Shown: positions 1 through 6,336 of the stretch, piece by piece
How positions within the stretch are numbered: the stretch's first letter is position 1
Layout of the letters: each line of letters opens with the position of its first letter
Assembly (NCBI GenBank): GCA_014379305.1
Contig: JACMMB010000155.1
Span: 1-6,837 of the forward strand
Direction of reading: 5' to 3'
Origin: Akkermansiaceae bacterium
GTDB taxonomy: Bacteria; Verrucomicrobiota; Verrucomicrobiia; Verrucomicrobiales; Akkermansiaceae
Length of the DNA: 6,837 nucleotides
Notes under the pieces: generated by a model
Database searches by the model: none
Told to the model about the DNA's origin: nothing
Seen by the model: only the letters and a program-made list of their open reading frames with translations
Position numbers and translations under genes: made by a program

Positions 1-270
1 CTGGAGGATCAGGGAATGGATCGTTTCGAAGCGGCTGCGGAAGCCGCCTCGCTGCGTCTCCGCCCCATTATCATGACCTCGCTCGCTTTCATTCTCGGAG
101 TGATACCTCTTGTCATTGCCTCCGGACCCGGAGCGGAAATGCGGCAGGCGCTCGGGACTGTCGTATTCTTCGGCATGATTGCTGTCACCCTTTTCGGTAT
201 CCTGTTCGCCCCGTTTTTCTACGTTCTCGTGCGCCGGGGCTCAAAGCCCCCGGTTAAATTCAACGACTGA
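1..270 (+). CDS. RND efflux pump inner-membrane permease (AcrB/HAE1-like), C-terminal fragment
   Basis: This is the last 89 residues of a resistance-nodulation-division transporter, which exports hydrophobic compounds from the inner membrane or periplasm using the proton gradient, with a membrane-fusion protein and an outer-membrane channel as partners. The reading frame is open from base 1, so the gene begins outside the window; the first Met at base 16 is internal. The signature is the AcrB-type C-terminus: an EAAxxAxxLRLRPIIMTS block, a transmembrane helix (LAFILGVIPLVIA), the short SGPGAEMRQALG loop, and a last helix (VFFGMIAVTLFGILFAPFFYVLV) ending in the basic tail RRGSKPP. The stop lies 2 bp from the convergent YkuD gene. 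Family assignment is firm; the substrate cannot be told from this fragment. Confidence 0.93.
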   Translation: MEDQGMDRFEAAAEAASLRLRPIIMTSLAFILGVIPLVIASGPGAEMRQALGTVVFFGMIAVTLFGILFAPFFYVLVRRGSKPPVKFND

Positions 271-272
271 AA

Positions 273-845
273 TCAATCTGTAATCCGCACCGGTGTCCCG
301 ACCTTTGCTTTCTCGAAAAGTATCGGAACAAACTCTTTCGGCATCCGGATGCAGCCATGCGAGGCCGGCGACCCAGGGGCCGGAATATTTCCCGCATGCA
401 TCCCGATTCCGTAACTGGTGATCCGCATCCAGTAAGGCATTGGCGCAGGCATGTATCGCTCTCCTTCTTCCAAGTGGTCGCCCGGTGATGCGTCGTCATC
501 CGTCACCTCACCATATTCATTCTCGATCCAACCATAGCGGTTCGAATACTTATCGACAATTTTCTCGGTAATCCGATATGAGCCCGGACTTGTTTTTCGA
601 CCTTCGATGCCCGTGGCAACATAACTCCAGCCAATCGGGCGGCCTCCGCGACTGACCTCCGCGATTTGCTCTTGCAAGCTGATCTTTACCGCGACCTCCC
701 CCGGACCTTCATCATCATACCATTGATACATGACACGATCCGCCTTGGATGGGATTCGTGGTGCGACCGGACTGCATGAAAGAAGACCCAGCGCGCAGGT
801 TGCAATAACCGGCAAGACAGTTAAGAGTTTGGAAAATCGATTCAT
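273..845 (-). CDS. YkuD-family L,D-transpeptidase, predicted lipoprotein
   Basis: This is a 190-residue envelope protein of the L,D-transpeptidase catalytic (YkuD) family. Members cross-link diaminopimelate residues in peptidoglycan (3-3 links) or attach proteins to it. The N-terminus has basic residues, a hydrophobic stretch and a lipobox-like LLSC with Cys24, so it is probably a lipoprotein anchored facing the periplasm. The catalytic signature is complete: His150 in GMHAG, then SHGCIRM with His163, nucleophile Cys165 and Arg167. A conserved TSPGSYRI stretch lies at residues 85-92. Between them is an acidic insertion (about residues 108-130) in place of the shorter loop often seen. No LysM or other wall-binding domain is present. 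The Met at 845 is chosen because it gives the complete signal peptide; no Shine-Dalgarno sequence precedes it. The gene is divergent from the cytochrome gene. Which reaction it performs is not decided by the sequence. Confidence 0.92.
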   Translation of the reverse strand: MNRFSKLLTVLPVIATCALGLLSCSPVAPRIPSKADRVMYQWYDDEGPGEVAVKISLQEQIAEVSRGGRPIGWSYVATGIEGRKTSPGSYRITEKIVDKYSNRYGWIENEYGEVTDDDASPGDHLEEGERYMPAPMPYWMRITSYGIGMHAGNIPAPGSPASHGCIRMPKEFVPILFEKAKVGTPVRITD

Positions 846-994
846 GGGGACGGCAAAGCTTTCGGGTTGCGATCATGCCATGTAAAGCAGTTTCCATACG
901 CAGAATAGCCTTTCCAGCCGCTGCGCGGGTGTAACGGGCCGCCTCTTTTGTTTGCCCTTGTAATAAACCTTGGAAATAATCTGTAATTCCATCC
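846..994. promoter_or_regulatory. Divergent intergenic region between the YkuD and cytochrome genes
   Basis: These 149 bp lie between two divergent start codons and must hold, or lie next to, the promoters of both genes. On the minus strand, the complement of 872-877 gives CATGAT preceded by TGG, an extended -10-like element about 27 bp upstream of the YkuD start, but with no convincing -35. The plus-strand candidate is listed separately. I see no clear operator palindrome, riboswitch or small ORF with a credible start in it. Confidence 0.5.
952..980 (+). promoter_or_regulatory. Candidate sigma70-like promoter for the cytochrome-led gene run
   Basis: TTGCCC at 952-957 (4 of 6 matches to TTGACA) and AATAAT at 975-980 (5 of 6 matches to TATAAT) are separated by 17 bp, the optimal spacing. 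Transcription would start near 986-988, leaving a 5' leader of only about 7-9 nt before the ATG at 995, which agrees with the absence of a ribosome binding site there. The match was made by eye and short AT-rich elements arise by chance, so this is tentative. Confidence 0.35.
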
Positions 995-2404
995 ATGTCA
1001 GCCGCTCGACTTATTTTACTTCTCCTTATTTCCCTATTGATTTCGCGGCTTCATGGCCAGGACGGCGGCCAGCTATACACCCTCTACTGTTCGGCCTGCC
1101 ATGCACCGGATGGAAAAGGAGCGACAGGCGGCGCTTTTCCCCCACTCGCAGGAAGCGAATGGGTCTCGGGTGATGCAAAACGCGCCATCGGCATCGTCCT
1201 CAAAGGCCTACATGGCCCGGCTGAAATCAGCGGCAAGACATACAACTTGGAAATGCCTCCTCAGGGCGCTGTTCTGGGTGACGATCTTATTGCCGCGATA
1301 CTGACTTACGTTAACTCTTCATGGGGAAACAGCGGCATGAATGTCACCCCTGAGCTGGTCAAAAATACCCGCGCCGAAATGGCGAGTCGCAGCACTCCTT
1401 GGACCGCCCCGGAGATCCTCAAAATTTACCCTCTGCCGGAAAAAAAACCGGCGCTCGAAAACCTCATCTCGCGGGTTTACAAAGGACAATGGAGCCAATT
1501 GCCTGAATTTGACAAGATTCAGGCTGAGAACGTCGAGGAAGAACACGATGGCATTTTAAGCACCACCCTCTCCGGTCTTGCCGATAACTTTGGAATTGTC
1601 TGGGAAGGCGATTTCATCGCGCGGGAAGATGGGGAATACGAGTTCGTGCTCGATGCCGACGACGGCGCACGCCTCCTGCTTAAAGGGGAAGTGGTTTCGA
1701 ATGTCCAAGGCATCGGACCCATGAATGGCGGCCGCACCTCCAAAGGAAAGATCTCGCTTACCAAAGGTAAACATCCCATCCGCGTTGAGTATTACGAACT
1801 GAATGGCAATGAAGGGATCAGCCTGGGATGGAAAGGCCCCGGCATCACAGAATGGCAGTGGCTCTCCGACCAAACGGGACAACCCCAGCAAGCCTGGCCC
1901 AGCATCCCTCTATCCCCCAAGGACGGTAAAGCCGTCATCTACCGGAATTTTATCGAAGGCACCACGCCCCGCTCCATCGCATTCGGATTCCCGGGCGGCC
2001 TCAACCTCGCATATTCAGCCGACCACCTCGCCCCCACTCTGATCTGGATCGGCGAATTCATGAACGCCGGACGCCACTGGACAGACCGAGGCACCGGCAA
2101 TCAGGCCCCCTCCGGCGACAATCTGGTCAAGCTTGCCAACTCCCGTTCGCTTCCGGACAGCGCCCGTTTCAAAGGCTATACCCTCGATCCCGCCGGCAAC
2201 CCGACCTTCAAAATACAAATTGCGGACCAAATCCTCAGCGACAATTGGAAACCCGGCCCGGATCAAACCCTCCTCCGTACACTCCTTTTAAATGGCGGAA
2301 CCTCCACCTTGGAAATCCCTCTTGGCGATCCTGCAATCACAGGCTCCGCCACAGCTACTCTCACACCCGGCACACCCGCTACCATCACCTACCGGTTGAA
2401 ATAA
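995..2404 (+). CDS. Secreted c-type cytochrome with PA14 domain and PVC-type C-terminal region
   Basis: This 469-residue periplasmic or secreted protein has an N-terminal signal peptide (hydrophobic core about residues 5-17, likely cleavage near HGQ, 20-22). A class I cytochrome c domain follows (about 23-110), with heme attachment motif CSACH (Cys32, Cys35, His36) and a probable axial Met87 in LEMPP, as in electron-transfer monoheme domains. After a Pro/Lys-rich linker comes a PA14 domain (about 160-290) with the typical ADDGARLLL strand (Asp222, Asp223, Gly224) and a later IRVEYYELNG strand; PA14 domains often bind carbohydrate. The last 170 residues contain a block around 316-378 (YRNFIEGTTPR, FPGGLNLAY, AGRHWTDRGTG) that I recall from large PVC cytochrome proteins; its function is unknown. 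The next gene, 36 bp on, is a propeller protein likely to be its redox partner. The start at 995 gives the full signal peptide, with no Shine-Dalgarno sequence. The domain calls are secure; the electron donor and physiological role are inferred. Confidence 0.9.
   Translation: MSAARLILLLLISLLISRLHGQDGGQLYTLYCSACHAPDGKGATGGAFPPLAGSEWVSGDAKRAIGIVLKGLHGPAEISGKTYNLEMPPQGAVLGDDLIAAILTYVNSSWGNSGMNVTPELVKNTRAEMASRSTPWTAPEILKIYPLPEKKPALENLISRVYKGQWSQLPEFDKIQAENVEEEHDGILSTTLSGLADNFGIVWEGDFIAREDGEYEFVLDADDGARLLLKGEVVSNVQGIGPMNGGRTSKGKISLTKGKHPIRVEYYELNGNEGISLGWKGPGITEWQWLSDQTGQPQQAWPSIPLSPKDGKAVIYRNFIEGTTPRSIAFGFPGGLNLAYSADHLAPTLIWIGEFMNAGRHWTDRGTGNQAPSGDNLVKLANSRSLPDSARFKGYTLDPAGNPTFKIQIADQILSDNWKPGPDQTLLRTLLLNGGTSTLEIPLGDPAITGSATATLTPGTPATITYRLK
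1435..1452. repeat. Perfect inverted repeat around an A8 run inside the cytochrome gene
   Basis: GCCGG at 1435-1439, eight A at 1440-1447, and CCGGC at 1448-1452 form a perfect 5-bp inverted repeat with a pure A8 loop. It encodes Leu-Pro-Glu-Lys-Lys-Pro-Ala (around residues 147-153), in the linker between the heme domain and the PA14 domain. There is no U tract after it on the plus strand, so it is not an ordinary terminator. The sequence fact is certain; any function is open. Confidence 0.6.
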
Positions 2405-2440
2405 GGGCGATCCACTCACTGAAATTCAAAAAAAATCCCC

Positions 2441-3880
2441 ATGCGAATCCTACTATCCCTGGCAGCACTCACCACGTGCGCCTTTTCACAAATCCAGGCC
2501 GACTTCTATAATCGCCAGGAAATTCCGCTTCCTCCTGGCGAAGTCATGGAGGTCTCATCCATTGCCCTCATGCCTGGGAAAAAAGTTGCCGTCGCTACCC
2601 GTCGCGGCGATCTCTGGATCTGCTCAGGCGCCTATGACGAAAACCTCTCCAAGGTAACTTGGGTTAAATTTGCCCATGGCCTACATGAGCCACTTGGCAT
2701 GTTCTACAAAGGAACCTCTCTCTACCTCACCCAGCGCCCCGATTTTTCACGGCTGGAAGACACTGATGGCGATGGCAAAGCCGACGTATTTGAAACTATC
2801 AATTCCGAATGGGGTATCAATGGCGATTACCACGAATATGCCTTCGGAACCGCCCCTGACAAAAACGGCGATGTCTGGATCACCCTGTGCCTGACTGGCT
2901 CCTTCACTGCGGATTCCAACTGGCGTGGCTGGGCACTCCGCATCACCCCGGACGGGAAAATGATTCCGACCTGCTCGGGGATTCGCTCTCCCGGAGGCAT
3001 GGGATTCAATGCCGAAGGCGAGGTCTTCTACTCCGATAACCAAGGTCCATGGAACGGCTCATCTTCGGTCAAATGGCTCAAACCTGGCTCCTTCCAAGGA
3101 AACCCCATGGGCAATAAATTTCACCAACTTGCGAATCTTCCCACCCCACCCGAGCCTGCGGATAAATCCCGAATCCTGACCGAACGGAAAAAATTCCCCA
3201 CATTCGGTCCTCCCGCCGTCGTCCTGCCTCATGCAAAAGTCGGTCAGTCTCCATCCGGTATTGTCGCCGATATGTCGGGCGGTAAATTCGGCCCTTGGAA
3301 CCACCAGCTATACGTGGGTGAGCAGACCCATTCCCAAGTCCAGCGCATCTGTCTGGAAAAAGTAAACGGCCTCTATCAAGGCGCGGTGTTCCATTTCCTC
3401 GAAGGCTCCGAAGCCGGAATCATCCCCGTGCAGCTCGACCAGAAAGAAGGGGTGCTGTTCGTGGGAGGTTCAAACCGCGGCTGGGGCTCGCGAGGCACCA
3501 AAACCTTCACCTTCGAACGGGTTAAATGGACAGGGAAAACCCCCTTTGAAATGAAGACCATGACCGCCCACTCCGATGGCTTTACGCTTAATTTCACCGA
3601 ACCTCTCGACACCGCCGCCGCAACCAATCCCGCCTCCTATGCCATGTCCGCCTGGACGTACATCTATCAATCCGAATACGGATCTCCCGAAGTGGACCAA
3701 TCAACCCCCCTTATCACGGCCGCCAAAATCTCAGGCGACAAAAAGTCAGTCCGCCTGACCATCAATGGCCTTGTTCAAGGCCATGTCCACCACCTCACCG
3801 CTCCCGGCTTGATTTCCGCATCCGGCGCGAAACTCTGGCATCCCGACGCCTTTTACACTCTCAACGAAATACCAAAGTAA
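2441..3880 (+). CDS. Secreted sorbosone/glucose-dehydrogenase-like beta-propeller protein
   Basis: This 479-residue protein has an N-terminal signal peptide (MRILLSLAALTTCAFSQIQA, likely cleaved after residue 20), so it acts outside the cytoplasm. Residues about 25-360 have the repeating pattern of a glucose/sorbosone dehydrogenase-type propeller: strand-rich repeats such as VAVATRRGDLWIC, HGLHEPLGMFYKGTSLYLTQ, DKNGDVWITL and MGFNAEGEVFYSDN. The loop DTDGDGKAD (Asp107, Asp109, Asp111, Asp115) is a DxDGDGxxD calcium-binding motif. The C-terminal 115 residues resemble an Ig-like domain (GFTLNFTEPLD, SYAMSAWTYIYQ, YGSPEVD, VHHLTAPG) known from large PVC cytochrome proteins. There is no CxxCH motif, so heme is presumably supplied by the cytochrome/PA14 protein encoded 36 bp upstream. 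The cofactor (PQQ in characterised relatives) and substrate cannot be assigned; a non-catalytic binding role is possible. The start was chosen for the signal peptide; an A8 run but no Shine-Dalgarno sequence precedes it. Confidence 0.85.
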   Translation: MRILLSLAALTTCAFSQIQADFYNRQEIPLPPGEVMEVSSIALMPGKKVAVATRRGDLWICSGAYDENLSKVTWVKFAHGLHEPLGMFYKGTSLYLTQRPDFSRLEDTDGDGKADVFETINSEWGINGDYHEYAFGTAPDKNGDVWITLCLTGSFTADSNWRGWALRITPDGKMIPTCSGIRSPGGMGFNAEGEVFYSDNQGPWNGSSSVKWLKPGSFQGNPMGNKFHQLANLPTPPEPADKSRILTERKKFPTFGPPAVVLPHAKVGQSPSGIVADMSGGKFGPWNHQLYVGEQTHSQVQRICLEKVNGLYQGAVFHFLEGSEAGIIPVQLDQKEGVLFVGGSNRGWGSRGTKTFTFERVKWTGKTPFEMKTMTAHSDGFTLNFTEPLDTAAATNPASYAMSAWTYIYQSEYGSPEVDQSTPLITAAKISGDKKSVRLTINGLVQGHVHHLTAPGLISASGAKLWHPDAFYTLNEIPK

Positions 3881-3882
3881 AA

Positions 3883-3931
3883 AAGCTGCGGCCTCCGATT
3901 CATCTGCATATCGCCGCGTTGATTAAAGCTT
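3883..3931 (+). other. Weak two-part inverted repeat just before the epimerase-like gene
   Basis: In the 54-bp gap, AAGCT (3883-3887) pairs with AGCTT (3927-3931), and directly inside it GCGGC (3888-3892) pairs with GCCGC (3913-3917). The loop is 20 nt, with a 9-nt bulge on the right side. In RNA this would place a stem ending three bases before the ATG at 3935. There is no U tract, so it is unlikely to be a terminator. Short stems with long loops occur by chance, hence the low confidence. Confidence 0.2.
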
Positions 3932-3934
3932 CCC

Positions 3935-5035
3935 ATGCAAACCATTTACGGCGCTCCCTCCTTTTCGCTTGAATCAAACCTCGTTTCCCTACACGTCACC
4001 CGTGATGGCGGGCACTTGGCCCCTGCCGACTTCATTTTCGGGAATCGCGTCGTCTCACCCTACGCTCTGGCTCCATGGAAGCCGGAAGATATCGACCCAA
4101 GCCTCCCCGTCCTCCTGAAAAATTTGCGTGGGGATTTCTTCTGCCTCCCCTTTGGCCCGCAGAAAAGCGGCCCGCCACACGGCGAAACCGCGAACGGTCA
4201 ATGGCACCTTTCCCAGCAATCCGAAAATTCTCTCACCCTCGAAATCCAAGCTTCCGACGTATCCGCAAACGTCACCAAAACCATCTCTCTCCGCCCCAAC
4301 CATACCGCCATTTACTGCGAACATCGTATTTCAGGCCTGGATGGGAATTACAGCTACGGCAATCATCCCATCCTGGACCTTTCCGCCATGGTTGAAGGGC
4401 AGGCCCGCCTCTCGGTCAGTCCTTTCCGTTGGGCATCCGTCTATCCGGAATACTTCTCAAACCCGGCCGACGGCGCAACCCAGGCCCTCAAAATCGGAGC
4501 CCGCTTCACCGATCTCAAACAAGTTCCGCTCTCTGATGGCGGCACCACCGATCTCACTCGCTACCCTGCCCGCCCCGGCACCGACGATCTCGTCATGATG
4601 GTATCCGAAGCGGCTACCCTGGAGCAGCCCTTTGCATGGGCCGCAGTCGTCCTCGATGGCTACGTCTGGTTCTCCTTGAAAAACCCATCCGACTTTCCCG
4701 CCACCATGCTCTGGCTCTCCAATGGCGGCCGCTCCGCCGCACCATGGAATTCCCGCCATACCGCCCGCCTCGGCATCGAAGACGTCTGCTCACACTTCTG
4801 CGATGACGTCGAAATTTCCCGCAAGGATCTTCTTCTAAATGATGAGATCCCCACCACCCGCCGATTCACCAAAGACACTCCCGTAATACTCCGCAATATC
4901 CAGGCCGTCGCCCAAGCCCCCAAAGGCTTCGGCCTTGTCAAATCCATCACCCCCTCCGGCAAAAACCAAATCACCCTCGCTGACGAAAACGGCAGCGAAA
5001 TATCCGCCCTCATCGATTGGGAAATCATCCAGTAG
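3935..5035 (+). CDS. Aldose-1-epimerase-like (galactose mutarotase fold) protein
   Basis: This 366-residue protein has no signal peptide or membrane segment, so it is probably cytoplasmic. The order of motifs fits the galactose-mutarotase-like beta-sandwich superfamily, which binds sugars: an early GGHLAP turn (residues 25-30), LRGDFFCLPFG (64-74), PPHGETANGQW (80-90, with His82) and YGNHPILDL (141-149, with His144). His82 and His144 sit where the two catalytic histidines of aldose epimerases could lie. The usual C-terminal catalytic Glu is not obvious to me, so activity is unproven. It belongs to a set of uncharacterised bacterial proteins related to aldose epimerases rather than to classical GalM. 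It lies 54 bp after the propeller gene, which suggests a shared sugar-related pathway. No Shine-Dalgarno sequence is seen before the ATG; there is an in-frame start at 3935 and no better candidate nearby. Confidence 0.7.
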   Translation: MQTIYGAPSFSLESNLVSLHVTRDGGHLAPADFIFGNRVVSPYALAPWKPEDIDPSLPVLLKNLRGDFFCLPFGPQKSGPPHGETANGQWHLSQQSENSLTLEIQASDVSANVTKTISLRPNHTAIYCEHRISGLDGNYSYGNHPILDLSAMVEGQARLSVSPFRWASVYPEYFSNPADGATQALKIGARFTDLKQVPLSDGGTTDLTRYPARPGTDDLVMMVSEAATLEQPFAWAAVVLDGYVWFSLKNPSDFPATMLWLSNGGRSAAPWNSRHTARLGIEDVCSHFCDDVEISRKDLLLNDEIPTTRRFTKDTPVILRNIQAVAQAPKGFGLVKSITPSGKNQITLADENGSEISALIDWEIIQ

Positions 5036-5103
5036 CCACTCAGCGCAGCCAGGATACCGACTTTGCCTTGCCCCTCGCCACCCCACCACTTACACAATCC
5101 GGC

Positions 5104-6336
5104 ATGGCGACAATCAATTCCAATTTCCTGAAACTAAAAGCCGGCTACCTCTTTCCTGAAATCGCCCGCCGCGTTAAAACCTATTCCGAAGCCAATCCCG
5201 CCCTTGCCGCCCGCATCATTCGCTGTGGAATCGGTGATGTTACCGAAGCTCTCCCGCCCGCAGTCATCAAAGCCATGCACGATGGCATCGATGAAATGGC
5301 CACAAGGGAGACTTTTCACGGCTATGGCCCGGAGCAGGGTTACGAATTTCTCCGGCAGGCAATCGTCGATCACCAGTTCTCCGGTCTCGGCATCTCTGCC
5401 GACGAAATTTTCATCTCTGACGGATCAAAATGCGATACCGGGAACATCCTCGATATTTTTGGCAAGGGAAACGTCATCGCCATCACCGATCCGGTTTATC
5501 CCGTTTACGTCGATACCAACGTCATGGCCGGCAACACGGGTGATGCAAACGAAAGCGGAGCTTACGCCGGCCTGCTTTACATGCCATGCACTTCCGCCAA
5601 CAATTTTGTCGCGGACATTCCTTCCCAAAGAGCTGATCTCATCTACCTTTGCTTCCCCAATAACCCAACAGGAGCCGTCGCCACCCGCGAACAACTCACT
5701 GCCTGGGTGGAATACGCCAGGGACAACAATGCCATCATCCTCTTTGACGCCGCCTACGAAGCCTTTATCCAGGACTCCGCAATCCCCCGCTCCATCTTCG
5801 AAATCGAAGGCGCTCACGAATGCGCTATCGAGTTCCGGTCCTTCTCGAAAAACGGTGGCTTCACCGGAGTTCGCTGCGCCTACACCATCATCCCGAAATC
5901 CGTTTCCGGCAGAACCGAAGAAGGCACGCCCGTCCCCCTTCATCAACTCTGGTCGCGCCGTCACTCCACCAAATTCAATGGCGCGTCCTACCCCGTGCAA
6001 AAAGGGGCGGCCGCCGTTTTTTCACCCGAAGGAAAAGAGCAGGTCTCCGCACTTATCGGGCATTACATGGGAAATGCAAAGTTACTTCGCGATGCCTGCA
6101 TCTCCCTCGGGCTCGAAGTTTCCGGTGGCGTAAACGCTCCTTACGTTTGGGTTCGCTGCCCTGCTGGCATCGACTCATGGGGCATGTTTGACAAAATGCT
6201 CAACGAAGCTCAAGTGGTCATCACTCCTGGTGCCGGATTCGGCTCCGCAGGCGAAGGCTACTTCCGCATTTCCGCATTCAACTCACGGGCAAACGTTGAG
6301 GAAGTCTGCGCCCGGCTCAGATATCTCATCGCATGA
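5104..6336 (+). CDS. dapL: LL-diaminopimelate aminotransferase
   Basis: DapL is a PLP-dependent class I/II aminotransferase. It converts tetrahydrodipicolinate to LL-2,6-diaminopimelate in one step with glutamate as amino donor, bypassing the succinylase and acetylase branches; the product feeds lysine and peptidoglycan synthesis. The 410-residue length and the N-terminus MATINSNFLKLKAGYLFPEI are typical of the family. Residues seen include the phosphate-binding DGSK (106-109), Tyr132 in DPVYPVY, Asn187 in FPNNPTG, Asp215 and Tyr218 in FDAAYEAF, the Schiff-base Lys249 in SFSKNGGFTGVR (with Arg257), and the carboxylate-binding Arg388 in YFRIS. An upstream in-frame ATG at 5017 overlaps the previous gene and would add 29 unconserved residues, so 5104 is preferred. 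The gene sits 68 bp after the epimerase-like gene and overlaps the next gene by 4 bp. No Shine-Dalgarno sequence is visible. Use of DapL is known in the Chlamydiae/Verrucomicrobia lineage, among other bacteria and plants. Confidence 0.96.
   Translation: MATINSNFLKLKAGYLFPEIARRVKTYSEANPALAARIIRCGIGDVTEALPPAVIKAMHDGIDEMATRETFHGYGPEQGYEFLRQAIVDHQFSGLGISADEIFISDGSKCDTGNILDIFGKGNVIAITDPVYPVYVDTNVMAGNTGDANESGAYAGLLYMPCTSANNFVADIPSQRADLIYLCFPNNPTGAVATREQLTAWVEYARDNNAIILFDAAYEAFIQDSAIPRSIFEIEGAHECAIEFRSFSKNGGFTGVRCAYTIIPKSVSGRTEEGTPVPLHQLWSRRHSTKFNGASYPVQKGAAAVFSPEGKEQVSALIGHYMGNAKLLRDACISLGLEVSGGVNAPYVWVRCPAGIDSWGMFDKMLNEAQVVITPGAGFGSAGEGYFRISAFNSRANVEEVCARLRYLIA

Noticed and set aside
715..996. Minus-strand open frame crossing the divergent intergenic region
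   Set aside because: It overlaps the 5' end of the YkuD gene in another frame and shows no family features; the region is better explained as regulatory.
2428..2435. A8 run before the propeller gene as a ribosome binding or terminator element
   Set aside because: There is no GC-rich hairpin before it and it is not complementary to the anti-SD; it is noted only as an A-rich upstream tract.
1727..4733. Shared string AATGGCGGCCGC near 1724 and again near 4720
   Set aside because: Both encode Asn-Gly-Gly-Arg in unrelated proteins with no extended flanking identity; likely a chance repeat from codon use.
5068..5098. TTGCCC ... CACAAT as a promoter for dapL
   Set aside because: The spacing is 19 bp, the -10 match is poor, and the transcript would start at or after the ATG.
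5017..5103. N-terminal extension of DapL from an upstream in-frame ATG
   Set aside because: It overlaps the previous gene's stop, adds 29 residues unlike the family, and the canonical DapL N-terminus (MATIN...) starts exactly at 5104.
5425..6000. 191-codon minus-strand open frame opposite dapL
   Set aside because: Gly/Val/Asp-rich antisense shadow with no recognisable domain, fully covered by dapL.
5204..6133. 309-codon plus-strand open frame inside dapL
   Set aside because: Its Pro/Ser/Thr-rich, low-complexity translation is what a shifted frame of a GC-rich gene gives; dapL in the other frame has a complete set of family residues.
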